Below are positions 16,994-28,363 of a stretch of DNA of 64,000 bases, piece after piece. The stretch comes from Streptomyces justiciae. GTDB taxonomy: Bacteria; Actinomycetota; Actinomycetes; Streptomycetales; Streptomycetaceae. Location of the stretch: assembly GCF_015163075.1 (NCBI RefSeq), contig NZ_JADDXU010000012.1, forward strand, positions 124,001-188,000, written 5' to 3'. A program made the position numbers and the translations under genes. The notes below the pieces were generated by a model. The model was not told where the DNA came from and searched no databases. It saw nothing but the letters and a program-made list of their open reading frames with translations. Each line of letters starts with the position of its first letter. Position 1 is the stretch's first letter.

Positions 16994-17860
16994 ATGACAG
17001 CACACGCGAACGAACTCGCGGTGGACGTACGGGGGCTGCGCAAGCAGTACGGCGACGTGACCGCGGTCGACGGGATCGATCTCGGCATCGGCAGGGGCGA
17101 GGTGTTCGGCCTGCTGGGGCCCAATGGCGCGGGCAAGAGCACGACGGTGGAGATCCTCCAGGGCCACCGCGGCCGGGACGCGGGGGAAGTGTCCGTGCTC
17201 GGCGCGGACCCCGCGAACGGCACGCGCGCGTGGAGGTCCCGTGTGGGAATCGTCTGGCAGGACGAATCGGCGCCCGCCGAGTTGACGGTCCGCGAGACCG
17301 TCCGTCATTTCGCCCGCTATTACCCGAGGCCGCGCGACCCGGAGGAGGTCATCGGCCTGGTGGGTCTTGAGGGGAAGGCAGGCAGCCGGATCAAGGCCCT
17401 GTCGGGCGGCCAGCGCCGCCGTCTCGACGTGGCACTGGGTGTGATCGGCGGCCCCGAGCTGCTGCTCCTGGACGAGCCCACGACCGGTTTCGACCCGGCG
17501 GCGCGCCGCCAGTTCTGGGAGCTGATCCGCGCCCTCGCCGAGGAGGGCACGACGATCCTCCTCACCACGCACTATCTGGAGGAGGCCGAGGCCCTGGCCG
17601 ACCGGCTGGCCGTGGTGACCGCGGGCCGGATCGTCGCCGAGGGCCGTCCGGCCGCCCTGCGGGAGCGGTACGGCACCGAGGCGACCGTCGAGTGGACCGA
17701 GCCGGACGGCGCCCCGCGCAGCGAGCGCACGGACACCCCGACCCGCACGGTCGCCGCGCTGATGCGCCGCTTCGACGGCGAGATCCCGGGGCTGCGGGTG
17801 AGCCGCCCCACGCTGGAGGACGTCTACCTCCGGCTGACCGGACAGGAGGACGCGCGATGA
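16994..17860 (+). CDS. ABC exporter ATP-binding protein (DrrA-like)
   Basis: The 288-residue ATPase has Walker A LLGPNGAGKSTTVE (residues 41-54), Q-loop IVWQDESAP, signature LSGGQRRRLDVALG, Walker B LLLLDEPTTGFDP and H-loop LLTTHYLEE. The C-terminal extension is typical of the DrrA/antibiotic exporter class, and the downstream permease confirms an exporter. It is the first of four genes joined by ATGA overlaps: ATPase, permease, sensor kinase and response regulator. The substrate is unknown; drug, lipid or peptide export are all possible. Confidence 0.93.
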   Translation: MTAHANELAVDVRGLRKQYGDVTAVDGIDLGIGRGEVFGLLGPNGAGKSTTVEILQGHRGRDAGEVSVLGADPANGTRAWRSRVGIVWQDESAPAELTVRETVRHFARYYPRPRDPEEVIGLVGLEGKAGSRIKALSGGQRRRLDVALGVIGGPELLLLDEPTTGFDPAARRQFWELIRALAEEGTTILLTTHYLEEAEALADRLAVVTAGRIVAEGRPAALRERYGTEATVEWTEPDGAPRSERTDTPTRTVAALMRRFDGEIPGLRVSRPTLEDVYLRLTGQEDAR

Positions 17861-18702
17861 CCACGACCGTCGTACGGACCCGCGCGGACGCGGTCGCCGA
17901 GCGGCTGCCCAGTGCCTTCGGCATCGGCCTCCAGCGGGGCGCACTGGAACTCAGGCAGTTCTTCCGCCAGCGCGACCAGGTGGTGTTCACCTTCGCCTTC
18001 CCGGTTGTCTTCCTCTTCCTGTTCGCGTCGATCTTCAGTGACGACGTGGAGGGCGCCGGCATCACCGCCTCGCAGCTCTACGTCCCGGCGATGATGGCCG
18101 CGGGCATCATGTCGACGAGCTTCCAGTCCCTCGGCATCTCGATCGCCATCGAACGGGACGAGAAGGTCCTGCGCAGGCTGCGCGGCACCCCGATGCCACC
18201 GGCCGCGTACTTCCTCGGCAAGATCTGGCTGGTTCTGGTCACGGGCCTGATGGAGACGGCGGTCCTGCTCCTCGTCGGCACGACGCTCTACGACGTCGAC
18301 CTGCCCTCGGACGCGACCCGCTGGTTCCACTTCGCCTGGATCTTCGTCCTCGGTCTGACGGCGTGCGCGCTGCTCGGCATCGCCATCAGCTCGGTCCCGA
18401 AGTCGGGCAAGAGCGCCACCTCGGTCGTCGTCCTCCCCTTCCTGGTCCTGCAGTTCATCTCCGGGGTGTACATCGCGATCGACACCATCCCGGGCTGGAT
18501 GCTGAACATCGGCGCCCTGTTCCCGCTGAAGTGGATGTGCCAGGGGCTGCGCGGGGTGTTCCTGCCGGACTCGGCGCGGGTCCTGGAGCAGGCGGGCGAC
18601 TGGGAGTTCGGGCGGATCGCCCTGGTCCTGGGCGCCTGGTGCGTCGGAGGATTGGCGCTGTGTCTGCTGACCTTCCGGTGGAAGAACCGGCGCGACGGAT
18701 GA
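17857..18702 (+). CDS. ABC-2 type exporter permease
   Basis: The 281-residue membrane protein has six predicted helices, including VVFTFAFPVVFLFLFASIF, the segment around IWLVLVTGLMETAVLLLVG, and VVVLPFLVLQFISGVYIAI. The ABC-2 signature region SGVYIAIDTIPGWMLNIGALFPLKWMC is typical of DrrB-like permeases. It overlaps the ATPase gene upstream and the histidine kinase gene downstream by four bases each, so all products should be made together. Confidence 0.92.
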   Translation: MTTTVVRTRADAVAERLPSAFGIGLQRGALELRQFFRQRDQVVFTFAFPVVFLFLFASIFSDDVEGAGITASQLYVPAMMAAGIMSTSFQSLGISIAIERDEKVLRRLRGTPMPPAAYFLGKIWLVLVTGLMETAVLLLVGTTLYDVDLPSDATRWFHFAWIFVLGLTACALLGIAISSVPKSGKSATSVVVLPFLVLQFISGVYIAIDTIPGWMLNIGALFPLKWMCQGLRGVFLPDSARVLEQAGDWEFGRIALVLGAWCVGGLALCLLTFRWKNRRDG

Positions 18703-19892
18703 GGATCCCCTCGGGGCTCGCCGGCGCGTACACCTGGGACCGCTCGTTCCGGCTCTGGGACACGTACTTCGCGCTGATCTGGCCGGCCACCCTGGTGTTC
18801 GCGCTCGGCGCGAACTTCCCGGGGTGGCCGGTCCGGCTCGCCGCGGCGGCGCTGCTCGTGCCGTTGATCCCGCTGTACGTCCTGGTCGGCCGCCCCATCC
18901 TGTGCGGTGACCCGCCGGACGAGCGGCGGGCGCTCGGCTATCTGGCGGCGGCGCTGGCGTTGTTCCTGCCGTCGGCGGTGCTGGTCGGTGAGACGCGGCT
19001 GTTGACGTTCGCGCTGGTGCCGCAGTGCTTCATGACGCTGCGGCTGCGGTGGGCGTTCGTGGCGGTGGCGGTGATCAACCTGGTGCCGGTGGCGGGCTGG
19101 GCGCTGCTGTGGCGGCCCGGGGACGAGGCGGTGTTCTTCAACTCGGTGTTCGCGGTGGTCACGTTCGTCTTCTCCGTCGCCATCGGCAGCTGGATCATCC
19201 GGATCATCGAGCAGAGCCAGGAGCGGGCCGAGCTGATCGCGGAACTGGACGCGAGCCGGCACGAGGTGTCGCGGCTGTCGGCGGCGCACGGGGCGCTGGC
19301 GGAGCGGGAGCGGATGGCGAGGGAGATCCATGACACCCTCGCCCAGGGCTTCACGAGCCTGCTGATGCTGATCCAGGCGGTGGAGGCCGAGTTGGAGACC
19401 GATGTCGCGCAGGCCCGCCGGCATCTGTGCCTGATGGACGAGACGGCCCGGCAGAACCTCGCCGAGGCGCGGGCGCTGGTCGCCGGCGGCGCCCCCGCGG
19501 ACCTGGACGGTGCCTCACTGCCCGACGCGCTGCGCAGGCTGGCCGCCCGCCATGACGCCGCCCTTGAGGTGACCGGCCCCGTGCGTGCGCTGCCCGCGGG
19601 ACCCGAGGTCGTGGCCCTGCGCGCCTGCCAGGAGGCGCTGTCCAACGCCCGCAAACACGCCGGGAGTTCGGCGGCGATCGGCATCGTGGTGACGTACGCC
19701 GACGAGTCGCTCACCGTGTCCGTACGGGACGACGGCGACGGCTTCGCCCCCTCGTCCGTGACCGGCGGATACGGTCTGGCGGGGCTGCGCGCGCGGGCCG
19801 CCGAGGTGGGAGGCACCACCGAGATACACAGCGCGCCGGGCGACGGCACGACGGTGACCGTCCGGCTACCGGTACCTGGGAGCACTTCATGA
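18699..19892 (+). CDS. Membrane sensor histidine kinase (NarL/DesK class)
   Basis: The 397-residue kinase has four to five membrane helices in residues 25-168, a short coiled coil (ELIAELDASRHEVSRLSAAH) and the dimerisation/phosphoacceptor box REIHDTLAQGFTSLL with His211. The ATPase domain shows ACQEALSNARKHA (N box) and VRDDGDGFAP with GGYGLAGLRARA (G boxes). No extracellular sensor domain is visible, so the signal is probably sensed within the membrane or through the transporter. It is overlapped by the permease upstream and the regulator downstream. Confidence 0.93.
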   Translation: MRIPSGLAGAYTWDRSFRLWDTYFALIWPATLVFALGANFPGWPVRLAAAALLVPLIPLYVLVGRPILCGDPPDERRALGYLAAALALFLPSAVLVGETRLLTFALVPQCFMTLRLRWAFVAVAVINLVPVAGWALLWRPGDEAVFFNSVFAVVTFVFSVAIGSWIIRIIEQSQERAELIAELDASRHEVSRLSAAHGALAERERMAREIHDTLAQGFTSLLMLIQAVEAELETDVAQARRHLCLMDETARQNLAEARALVAGGAPADLDGASLPDALRRLAARHDAALEVTGPVRALPAGPEVVALRACQEALSNARKHAGSSAAIGIVVTYADESLTVSVRDDGDGFAPSSVTGGYGLAGLRARAAEVGGTTEIHSAPGDGTTVTVRLPVPGSTS

Positions 19893-20515
19893 TCCGGATC
19901 ATCCTGGCCGACGACCATCCCGTCGTACGGGAGGGCCTGCGGGCGATGCTGAGCGCCGAACCCGACCTGGACGTGGTCGCCGACGCGGCCAACGGGCCGC
20001 AGGCCGAGGCGCTGGCGGCGGAACTCCGCCCGGACATCGTGCTGATGGACCTGCGGATGCCGGGCGGCGGTGGCGTGGACTCGATCGAGCGGATGGCGGC
20101 AGCCGGGCTGCCGTGCCGGGTGCTCGTCCTGACGACGTACGAGACGGACCGGGACATCCTGCGGGCCGTGGAGGCGGGCGCGGCGGGCTACCTGCTCAAG
20201 GACCTGCCGCGCGGGGAGCTCGCGGAGGCGGTACGAGCCGCGGCGCGGGGCGAGACGGTCCTGGCCCCGTCGGTCGCGGCCCGCCTGATCGACCAACTCC
20301 GCACCAAGCCGGAACGCCCCCGCCTGTCGGAACGCGAGACGGCGGTACTGCGCCTGGTGGCGGAGGGCTGCACGAACGCGGAGATCGGGCGGCGGTTGTT
20401 CATCGGCGAGTCGACGGTGAAGACCCATCTGCTGCGGGTCTTCGGCAAGTTGGGGGTCGACGACCGGACGGCGGCGGTGACGAGCGCGATGCGGTACGGG
20501 CTGCTGGACCCATGA
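19889..20515 (+). CDS. NarL/FixJ family response regulator
   Basis: The 208-residue protein has a receiver domain (IILADDHPVVREGLRAML; phosphoacceptor Asp54 in VLMDLRMPGG; conserved Lys in YLLKDLPRGEL) and a C-terminal LuxR-type HTH (LSERETAVLRLVAEGCTNAE, then FIGESTVKTHLLRVFGKLGV). It is the last gene of the exporter-TCS operon, and a terminator follows 5 bases after its stop. I infer that it controls the same operon; no operator could be identified. Confidence 0.95.
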   Translation: MIRIILADDHPVVREGLRAMLSAEPDLDVVADAANGPQAEALAAELRPDIVLMDLRMPGGGGVDSIERMAAAGLPCRVLVLTTYETDRDILRAVEAGAAGYLLKDLPRGELAEAVRAAARGETVLAPSVAARLIDQLRTKPERPRLSERETAVLRLVAEGCTNAEIGRRLFIGESTVKTHLLRVFGKLGVDDRTAAVTSAMRYGLLDP

Positions 20516-20519
20516 GAAA

Positions 20520-20543
20520 GGGCGCCGGGTTTCCCCGGCGCCC
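20520..20543. terminator. Bidirectional terminator between the response regulator and hisS
   Basis: GGGCGCCGGG and CCCGGCGCCC form a perfect 10-bp stem with loop TTTC between two converging genes. It can serve both the exporter-TCS operon (plus) and hisS (minus). Confidence 0.8.
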
Positions 20544-20554
20544 TCGCGTCTCAC

Positions 20555-21832
20555 TCAGCCCAGCCGGGCCTCCAGCTCCGCCACGATCTCGTTGACGCCG
20601 ATGGCCGTCTGTTCGCCGGACTCCATGTCCTTGAGCTGGACGACGCCCTCGGCGAGGTCGCGTTCGCCGGCGACGACCGTGTAGCGGGCACCGCTGCGGT
20701 TGGCGTTCTTCATCGCGCCCTTGAGGCCCTTGGCGCCGTAGGAGAAGTCGGCCGCGATGCCGACCTTGCGGAGCTCCGTCACCTTGGCGAACAGGACCCT
20801 GCGGGCCTCCTCGCCCAGCGGCACCGCGAAGACGCTGGTCGTGGAGGGGAGTTCGAGCTCGACGCCCTCCGCCTCCAGGGCGAGGACCGTGCGGTCGACG
20901 CCGAGGGCCCAGCCGACGGACGGGAGCGCGGGGCCGCCGATCATCTCCGACAGGCCGTCGTAGCGCCCGCCGCCGCCCACCGCGGACTGCGAGCCCAGAC
21001 CGTCGTGGACGAACTCGAAGGTCGTGCGCGTGTAGTAGTCCAGGCCGCGGACCAGCTTCGGGTCGTCCTCGAAGGCGACACCGGCGGCCGTGATCAGCTC
21101 GCGGACCTCCTCGTGGTACGCCTTGCAGGCGTCGCAGAGGTAGTCGCGCAGCAGCGGGGCGTCGCCGAGCTGCTTCTGCACGTCCGGACGCTTGTCGTCG
21201 AGGACGCGCAGCGGGTTGATGTCGGCCCGGCGCAGCGTCTCCTCGTCCAGGTCGAGGCCGCGCAGGAAGGCCTGTAGCGCCTCCCGGTACACCGGACGGC
21301 ACTCCTTGTCGCCCAGGCTGTTGAGGAGGATGCGGAAGTTGCGCAGCCCCAGCGACCGGTACGCCTGGTCGGCAAGGATGATCAGCTCGGCGTCCAGCGC
21401 CGCGTCCTCGGCGCCGATCGCCTCGGCGCCCACCTGGGAGAAGTGCCGGTAGCGGCCCTTCTGCGGGCGCTCGTAGCGGTAGTACGAGCCGGAGTACCAG
21501 AGCTTGACGGGGAGGTTGCCCGCCTTGTGCAGGTTGGCCTCCAGCGCGGCGCGCAGCACGGACGCGGTGCCCTCGGGGCGCAGGGCGAGCCGGTCGCCGC
21601 CCTTGGTCTCGAAGGCGTACATCTCCTTCGTCACGATGTCGGTGGACTCACCGACCCCGCGCGCGAAGAGCTCCACGTTCTCGAAGCCGGGCGTCTCGAT
21701 GTAGCCGTAGCCGGAGTTGCGCAGCGGCGCGGCGATCGCCTCGCGGACCGCCAGGAACTTGGCGCTGTCCGGCGGGATCAGGTCGTACGTGCCCTTGGGG
21801 GCCTTGAAGGTGCTCACGGAAAGTCTCGTCAC
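20555..21832 (-). CDS. hisS: Histidine--tRNA ligase
   Basis: HisRS charges tRNA-His. The 425-residue class II synthetase shows FKAPKGTYDLIPPDSAKF, GYGYIETPGFENVELFARGVG, LRPEGTASVLRAAL (motif 2 region with YSGSYYRYERPQKGRYRHFSQ), the histidine A motif LVRGLDYYTRTTFEF, and motif 3 GWALGVDRTVLALE. The C-terminal anticodon domain is complete. Its stop side converges on the response regulator. The downstream hydrolase gene lies upstream in transcription and overlaps the hisS start by four bases. Confidence 0.97.
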   Translation of the reverse strand: MTRLSVSTFKAPKGTYDLIPPDSAKFLAVREAIAAPLRNSGYGYIETPGFENVELFARGVGESTDIVTKEMYAFETKGGDRLALRPEGTASVLRAALEANLHKAGNLPVKLWYSGSYYRYERPQKGRYRHFSQVGAEAIGAEDAALDAELIILADQAYRSLGLRNFRILLNSLGDKECRPVYREALQAFLRGLDLDEETLRRADINPLRVLDDKRPDVQKQLGDAPLLRDYLCDACKAYHEEVRELITAAGVAFEDDPKLVRGLDYYTRTTFEFVHDGLGSQSAVGGGGRYDGLSEMIGGPALPSVGWALGVDRTVLALEAEGVELELPSTTSVFAVPLGEEARRVLFAKVTELRKVGIAADFSYGAKGLKGAMKNANRSGARYTVVAGERDLAEGVVQLKDMESGEQTAIGVNEIVAELEARLG

Positions 21833-22539
21833 ATTCCTCGTCGGGGAGCGTCGACGTGCGCTCCCGGGCCGGCTGCCACCTGCCGCAGATACGGGTTGGT
21901 GGCACGCTCACGGCCGATGGTCGTCTGCTCGTTGTGGCCGGGCAGCACCACGGTCGAGTCGTCGAGCGGCAGGACCACGCGGGCCAGGGACTCGAGCATG
22001 TCGTCCATGGAGCCACCGGGGAAATCGGTGCGTCCGATGGAGCCGGCGAACAGCAGGTCGCCCGAGAAGAGAATCGGCGGGATGTCCGCCGTCTCGGGCA
22101 GGCCGAAGGTCACCGACCCCTTGGTATGGCCCGGCGCGTGCGCGACGGTGAGCTCGAGGCCCGCCAGCTCCAGCTTCGCCCCGTCCGCCAGCTCCTTGAC
22201 GTCGTCCGGCTCCCCCACGGTCAGCTCGCCCATGAGCTGCATTCCGATGGTGCGGCCGAGCGCCTTCTCGGGGTCGCTCATCATGAACCGGTCCTCGGGG
22301 TGGATCCACGCCGGCACGTCATGCGCGCCGCAGACCGGGACGACCGAGGCCACATGGTCGATGTGGCCATGGGTGAGGACGACCGCGACGGGCTTGAGCC
22401 GATGCTTCTTCAGCGTCTCCTCGACTCCCAGGGCGGCCTGATGGCCCGGGTCGATGATCACGCACTCCTCACCGGCGGCGGGGGCGACGAGAAAACAGTT
22501 CGTCCCCCAGGCCCCGGCGGGGAACCCGGCAATGAGCAC
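21829..22539 (-). CDS. Metallo-beta-lactamase fold hydrolase (glyoxalase II-like)
   Basis: The 236-residue protein has the zinc-binding motif THGHIDH at residues 56-62, downstream ligands in APGHTKGS and LFSGDLLFAGSIGRTDFPGG, and the final His in VLPGHNEQTTIGRER. It resembles hydroxyacylglutathione hydrolase-like enzymes, but Streptomyces uses mycothiol, so the true thioester substrate is uncertain. It is translationally coupled to hisS (ATGA). The 200-bp gap to the cyclophilin gene is divergent and must hold two promoters. Confidence 0.9.
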   Translation of the reverse strand: MLIAGFPAGAWGTNCFLVAPAAGEECVIIDPGHQAALGVEETLKKHRLKPVAVVLTHGHIDHVASVVPVCGAHDVPAWIHPEDRFMMSDPEKALGRTIGMQLMGELTVGEPDDVKELADGAKLELAGLELTVAHAPGHTKGSVTFGLPETADIPPILFSGDLLFAGSIGRTDFPGGSMDDMLESLARVVLPLDDSTVVLPGHNEQTTIGRERATNPYLRQVAAGPGAHVDAPRRGM

Positions 22540-22739
22540 GATCGTCCTTCGTTGTGTCGATAAGTGCGGACTCTACGGACTGAGGGCGGGCTGAAAAAAC
22601 AGCTGCGCCTGTGGTCAGAGCCTACCGGCGCTGCCGTTTCCTCAGCGAACCCATATACGGTACGGGGCACACGCAGGCGGTCGGCTCACAAGACGCACGC
22701 GTCCCAGTCGACGTACGAGACGCATGAGGAGAGAACCCG

Positions 22740-23573
22740 GTGGTCACCCAGGAACAGCGGAAGCGGCAGCTCGCCCGGGAGAAGTTTCTGCGGCAGCAGC
22801 AGCGGCGCACCGCCGCGCGGCGCAAGGCCCGCATGCGCAACTCCGTGATCGCGTCGGTGCTCGGCGTGATCATCGTGGGCAGCCTGGCGCTCTACACGAC
22901 CGGGGTCCTCAAGGACGACGGCGACGACAAGGCCAACGCGAGCGCGTCGGCGGACCCGAGCCCCAGCGCGGTCTCCGACCCGTGCAAGAAGCCCGCCGAG
23001 GGCAAGGTCAAGACGGCGACGTGGAAGAAGGAGCCGGCGATGACGATCGACAAGTCGGCCAAGTACACGATGAAGCTGGCGACGACCTGCGGCGACATCG
23101 ACATAGCGCTCAAGGCGTCCGCGGCCCCGCACACCGTCAACTCGTTCAATTTCCTGGCGTCGAAGGGCTACTTCGACCACACGAAGTGCCACCGGCTCAC
23201 CACCAACGGCATCTACGTGCTCCAGTGCGGCGACCCGACGGCCGCCGGCACCGGCGGTCCGGGCTACACGATCCCGGACGAGAACCTGAAGGACAAGTCG
23301 CTCAAGGGCCAGACCTACCCGGCCGGCACGGTCGCCATGGCGAACCAGTACAACGCCCAGACGGGCGAGGGCAAGAACAGCGGCGGCAGCCAGTTCTTCC
23401 TCGTCTACCAGGACAGTCCACTGCCGGCCAACTACACACCGTTCGGTACCGTGTCCGAATCCGGCATGACCGTGCTGAAGAAGATCGCCGCCGCAGGTGA
23501 GAACACCGGCCAGGGCGACGGCGCTCCCAACGCGACGGTCGTGATCAACAAGGCGACTGTCACCAAATCCTGA
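22740..23573 (+). CDS. Membrane-anchored peptidyl-prolyl cis-trans isomerase (cyclophilin)
   Basis: The 277-residue protein starts at a GTG (22740) preceded by GAGGAGAG. A basic cytoplasmic segment (residues 1-32) leads into one membrane helix NSVIASVLGVIIVGSLALYTTG. A Ser/Ala/Asp linker and a cyclophilin domain outside the membrane follow: TCGDIDIALKASAAPHTVNSF, KCHRLTTNGIYVLQCGDPTAAGTGGPGY, VAMANQYNA and GSQFFLVYQDSPLP. The Arg of the classical FHR motif is kept in CHRLT. It probably folds exported proteins. The ATG at 22724 in another frame is a shadow. Confidence 0.92.
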   Translation: MVTQEQRKRQLAREKFLRQQQRRTAARRKARMRNSVIASVLGVIIVGSLALYTTGVLKDDGDDKANASASADPSPSAVSDPCKKPAEGKVKTATWKKEPAMTIDKSAKYTMKLATTCGDIDIALKASAAPHTVNSFNFLASKGYFDHTKCHRLTTNGIYVLQCGDPTAAGTGGPGYTIPDENLKDKSLKGQTYPAGTVAMANQYNAQTGEGKNSGGSQFFLVYQDSPLPANYTPFGTVSESGMTVLKKIAAAGENTGQGDGAPNATVVINKATVTKS

Positions 23574-23657
23574 CCGCCAACTGCGAAATTTCGGTCGCGC
23601 GGGATGCGGACAGGCAACCCGCCGGTCGCCTATGTTGGCCGTGACGAAACTGTGGAC

Positions 23658-23692
23658 GATGCCCGGGGGAGCACAAGCCCCTCGCAGGCATC
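23658..23692 (+). promoter_or_regulatory. Leader hairpin just upstream of the DUF349 gene
   Basis: GATGCC (23658-23663) pairs perfectly with GGCATC (23687-23692). Inside, GGGG pairs with CCCC around a 9-base loop, giving a two-tier hairpin. Its foot is 8 bases before the GGAGGAGG ribosome site. It lacks a U-tract and is followed by the start codon, so it looks like a translational control or stability element rather than a terminator for the cyclophilin gene. No riboswitch class was recognised. Confidence 0.45.
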
Positions 23693-23708
23693 ATGTGGAG
23701 GAGGCGCT

Positions 23709-24938
23709 GTGAGCAGCGACCCGTGGGGCCGCGTCGACGAGACGGGGACCGTGTACGTGCGTACGGCCGACGGCGAGCAGGTCGTCGGTTCCTGGCAGGC
23801 CGGCTCCCCTGAGGAGGCGCTGGCCTACTTCGAGCGCAAGTACGAGGGCCTGGTTGTCGAGATCGGCCTCCTCGAGAAGCGAGTGAAGACCACCGATCTG
23901 TCGGCGAAGGACGCGCAGGTCGCCATCGACCACATCCGCGAGCAGGTCGACGCCCACCACGCGGTCGGCGACCTGGACGCGCTGCGGACTCGGCTGGACA
24001 AGCTCGTGGAGACCGTCGACAAGCGCCGCGAGGAGCGCAAGCAGCAGCGCGCGAAGCAGTCCGACGAGGCGCGGCACGCCAAGGAGGCGCTGGTCGTCGA
24101 GGCCGAGGAGCTGGCGCAGTCCGACCAGTGGCGGGCGGCCGGCGAGCGGCTGCGGGCCCTGGTGGACACCTGGAAGGGTCTGCCGCGGCTGGACCGCAAG
24201 TCCGACGACGAGCTGTGGCACCGCTTCTCGCACGCCCGGTCGGCGTTCTCCAAGCGTCGCAAGGCGCACTTCGCGTCGCTGGACGCGCAGCGCGAGGAGG
24301 CCCGCAAGACCAAGGAGCGGCTGGTCTCCGAGGCCGAGGCGCTGTCCAACTCCACCGACTGGGGTCCGACGGCGGCCCGCTACCGCGAGCTGATGGCGGA
24401 GTGGAAGGCCGCGGGCCGCGCCCAGCGCGAGCACGAGGACGACCTGTGGAACCGCTTCCGCGGCGCCCAGGACGTCTTCTTCGCCGCTCGCAGCTCGGTC
24501 TTCGCCGAGCGGGACGCCGAGCAGTCGGAGAACCTCAAGCTCAAGGAGGAGCTGGCCGAGGAGGCCGAGAAGATCCTCCCGGTCACCGACCTCAAGGCGG
24601 CGCGTGCCGCGTTCCGCCAGATCAACGAGCGCTGGGAGGCCATCGGCCACGTCCCGCGCGACGCCCGCCCCAAGGTCGAGGGCCGGATGCACGCCGTCGA
24701 GCGGGCCATCCAGGAGGCCGAGGAGACCGAGTGGCGCCGCACCAACCCGGAGGCACGCGCGCGTGCCGAGGGTCTGACGGGCCAGCTCCAGGCCGCCGTG
24801 GACAAGCTCCGCGGCCAGATCGAGCAGGCGCGCGCCCAGGGCAACAACGCCCGCGCCGACAAGCTCGAGCGCGAGCTGGAGGGCCGCCAGGCGCTCCTTG
24901 ACCAGGCGCTGAAGGGTCTGCAGGAGTTCGGCGGCTGA
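23709..24938 (+). CDS. Coiled-coil protein with three DUF349 domains
   Basis: The 409-residue protein starts at GTG 23709, right after GGAGGAGGCGCT. Residues 1-60 hold a short beta segment (GTVYVRTADGEQVVGSWQAG). A long coil follows, then three DUF349 repeats at about 137-195, 214-272 and 293-343, each with a Trp..L...W/LW pattern (SDQWRAAGERLRALVDTWKG, STDWGPTAARYRELMAEWKA, TDLKAARAAFRQINERWEAI). A C-terminal charged coil ends QEFGG. DUF349 proteins are widespread in actinobacteria and uncharacterised. The gene is single and ends before a strong bidirectional terminator shared with relA. Confidence 0.88.
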   Translation: MSSDPWGRVDETGTVYVRTADGEQVVGSWQAGSPEEALAYFERKYEGLVVEIGLLEKRVKTTDLSAKDAQVAIDHIREQVDAHHAVGDLDALRTRLDKLVETVDKRREERKQQRAKQSDEARHAKEALVVEAEELAQSDQWRAAGERLRALVDTWKGLPRLDRKSDDELWHRFSHARSAFSKRRKAHFASLDAQREEARKTKERLVSEAEALSNSTDWGPTAARYRELMAEWKAAGRAQREHEDDLWNRFRGAQDVFFAARSSVFAERDAEQSENLKLKEELAEEAEKILPVTDLKAARAAFRQINERWEAIGHVPRDARPKVEGRMHAVERAIQEAEETEWRRTNPEARARAEGLTGQLQAAVDKLRGQIEQARAQGNNARADKLERELEGRQALLDQALKGLQEFGG

Positions 24939-24954
24939 CAGCCGGGTGAGCTGA

Positions 24955-25002
24955 TACGACGAGAAGGGCCCGTACGCGAGGTACGGGGCCCTTCTCGTCG
25001 TA
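24955..25002. terminator. Long bidirectional terminator between the DUF349 gene and relA
   Basis: A 21-bp stem begins TACGACGAGAAGGGCCC on the left and is matched on the right by GGGGCCCTTCTCGTCGTA, with one bulged base and loop GCGAG. It sits between the converging stops at 24938 and 25009. Confidence 0.9.
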
Positions 25003-25006
25003 TGCG

Positions 25007-27532
<2,526 letters not shown>

Positions 27533-27704
27533 GAGGACTCCTCGTGCGCGAACCGGGTCCCCCGATCAGGCTCCGGAGACCCCATGGTAGCGATCCTGCG
27601 CCCGAGGATCGCCTTCAGGCCGATGTGAGGGCCGTCTACCTGTGGAACGTGAGGGGTGGACGGCGGCATTCCGGGGGGCGAGGCTCGTTGCCGGGTGCGG
27701 CGCC

Positions 27705-27773
27705 GTCGTGGCTGGTCGCGCCCACGCGGCGGTAGCCGCAAATCGATACAGCCCCGCGCCCCTGAAGGGCGCG
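27705..27773 (-). repeat. Streptomyces-type intergenic element, long form (copy B)
   Basis: On the minus strand, 50 bases past the apt stop and just after its terminator, lies AGGGGCGCGGGGCTGT, ATCGATTTGCGGCT, CCGCCGCG and GGGCGCGACCAGCCACGAC. It matches copy C at 53971-54030 with about five differences over 59 bases and shares its two ends with the shorter copy A. Confidence 0.7.
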
Positions 27774-27775
27774 AA

Positions 27776-27807
27776 AAGGCCGCCCCGGATTTGCCGGGAC
27801 GGCCCTT
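27776..27807 (-). terminator. Intrinsic terminator of apt
   Basis: AAGGGCCGTCCCGG pairs with CCGGGGCGGCCTT around loop CAAAT on the minus strand, and a TTTT run follows. It starts 17 bases after the apt stop codon. Confidence 0.85.
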
Positions 27808-27823
27808 CTGCGACGCCTGAGCC

Positions 27824-28363
27824 TCAGACCACCAGCAGCGCTTCCAGCGGAGCGCCCTCCAGAGCCGACTCCAGGCGCGGGCGGCCCGCGAGGAAGCCCA
27901 GCTCCATCAGGACCGCCAGGCCCGACACCTCGGCGCCGGCCCGGCGGATCAGCTGGATCGCGGCCTCGGCGGTGCCGCCGGTGGCCAGGACGTCGTCGAC
28001 GATCAGGACGCGGTCGTCGGCGGTCAGGTCCTCGGCGTGGACCTCGATCTCCGCCGAGCCGTACTCCAGGTCGTACGCCTGACCGAGCGTCGCTCCGGGG
28101 AGCTTGCCCGCCTTGCGCACCGGGATGAAGCCGAGGCCCGCACGGACGGCGACCGGGGCGCCCAGGATGAAGCCGCGGGCCTCCAGGCCGACGACCTTGG
28201 TGGCACCTGTGCGCTCCGCGATCTCCGCCAGCGCGTCCGTCAGGGCCGTGAACGCCGCCGGGTCCGCCAGGAGCGGGGTGATGTCCTTGAACATCACGCC
28301 CGGCTCCGGGTAGTCGGCCACGTCACGGATGCGGCTGAGCAGGAGCTCCTTGATGTCGGTCAT
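27824..28363 (-). CDS. apt: Adenine phosphoribosyltransferase
   Basis: Apt salvages adenine to AMP using PRPP. The 179-residue protein shows PEPGVMFKDITPLL, VVGLEARGFILGAPVA, the PRPP loop RVLIVDDVLATGGTAEAA and GYPLR-region equivalents (GFIPVRKAGKLPG). The ATG at 28363 overlaps the secF stop (ATGA). The secD-secF-apt order next to relA is widely conserved in actinobacteria and ends at the terminator 27776-27807. Confidence 0.95.
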   Translation of the reverse strand: MTDIKELLLSRIRDVADYPEPGVMFKDITPLLADPAAFTALTDALAEIAERTGATKVVGLEARGFILGAPVAVRAGLGFIPVRKAGKLPGATLGQAYDLEYGSAEIEVHAEDLTADDRVLIVDDVLATGGTAEAAIQLIRRAGAEVSGLAVLMELGFLAGRPRLESALEGAPLEALLVV

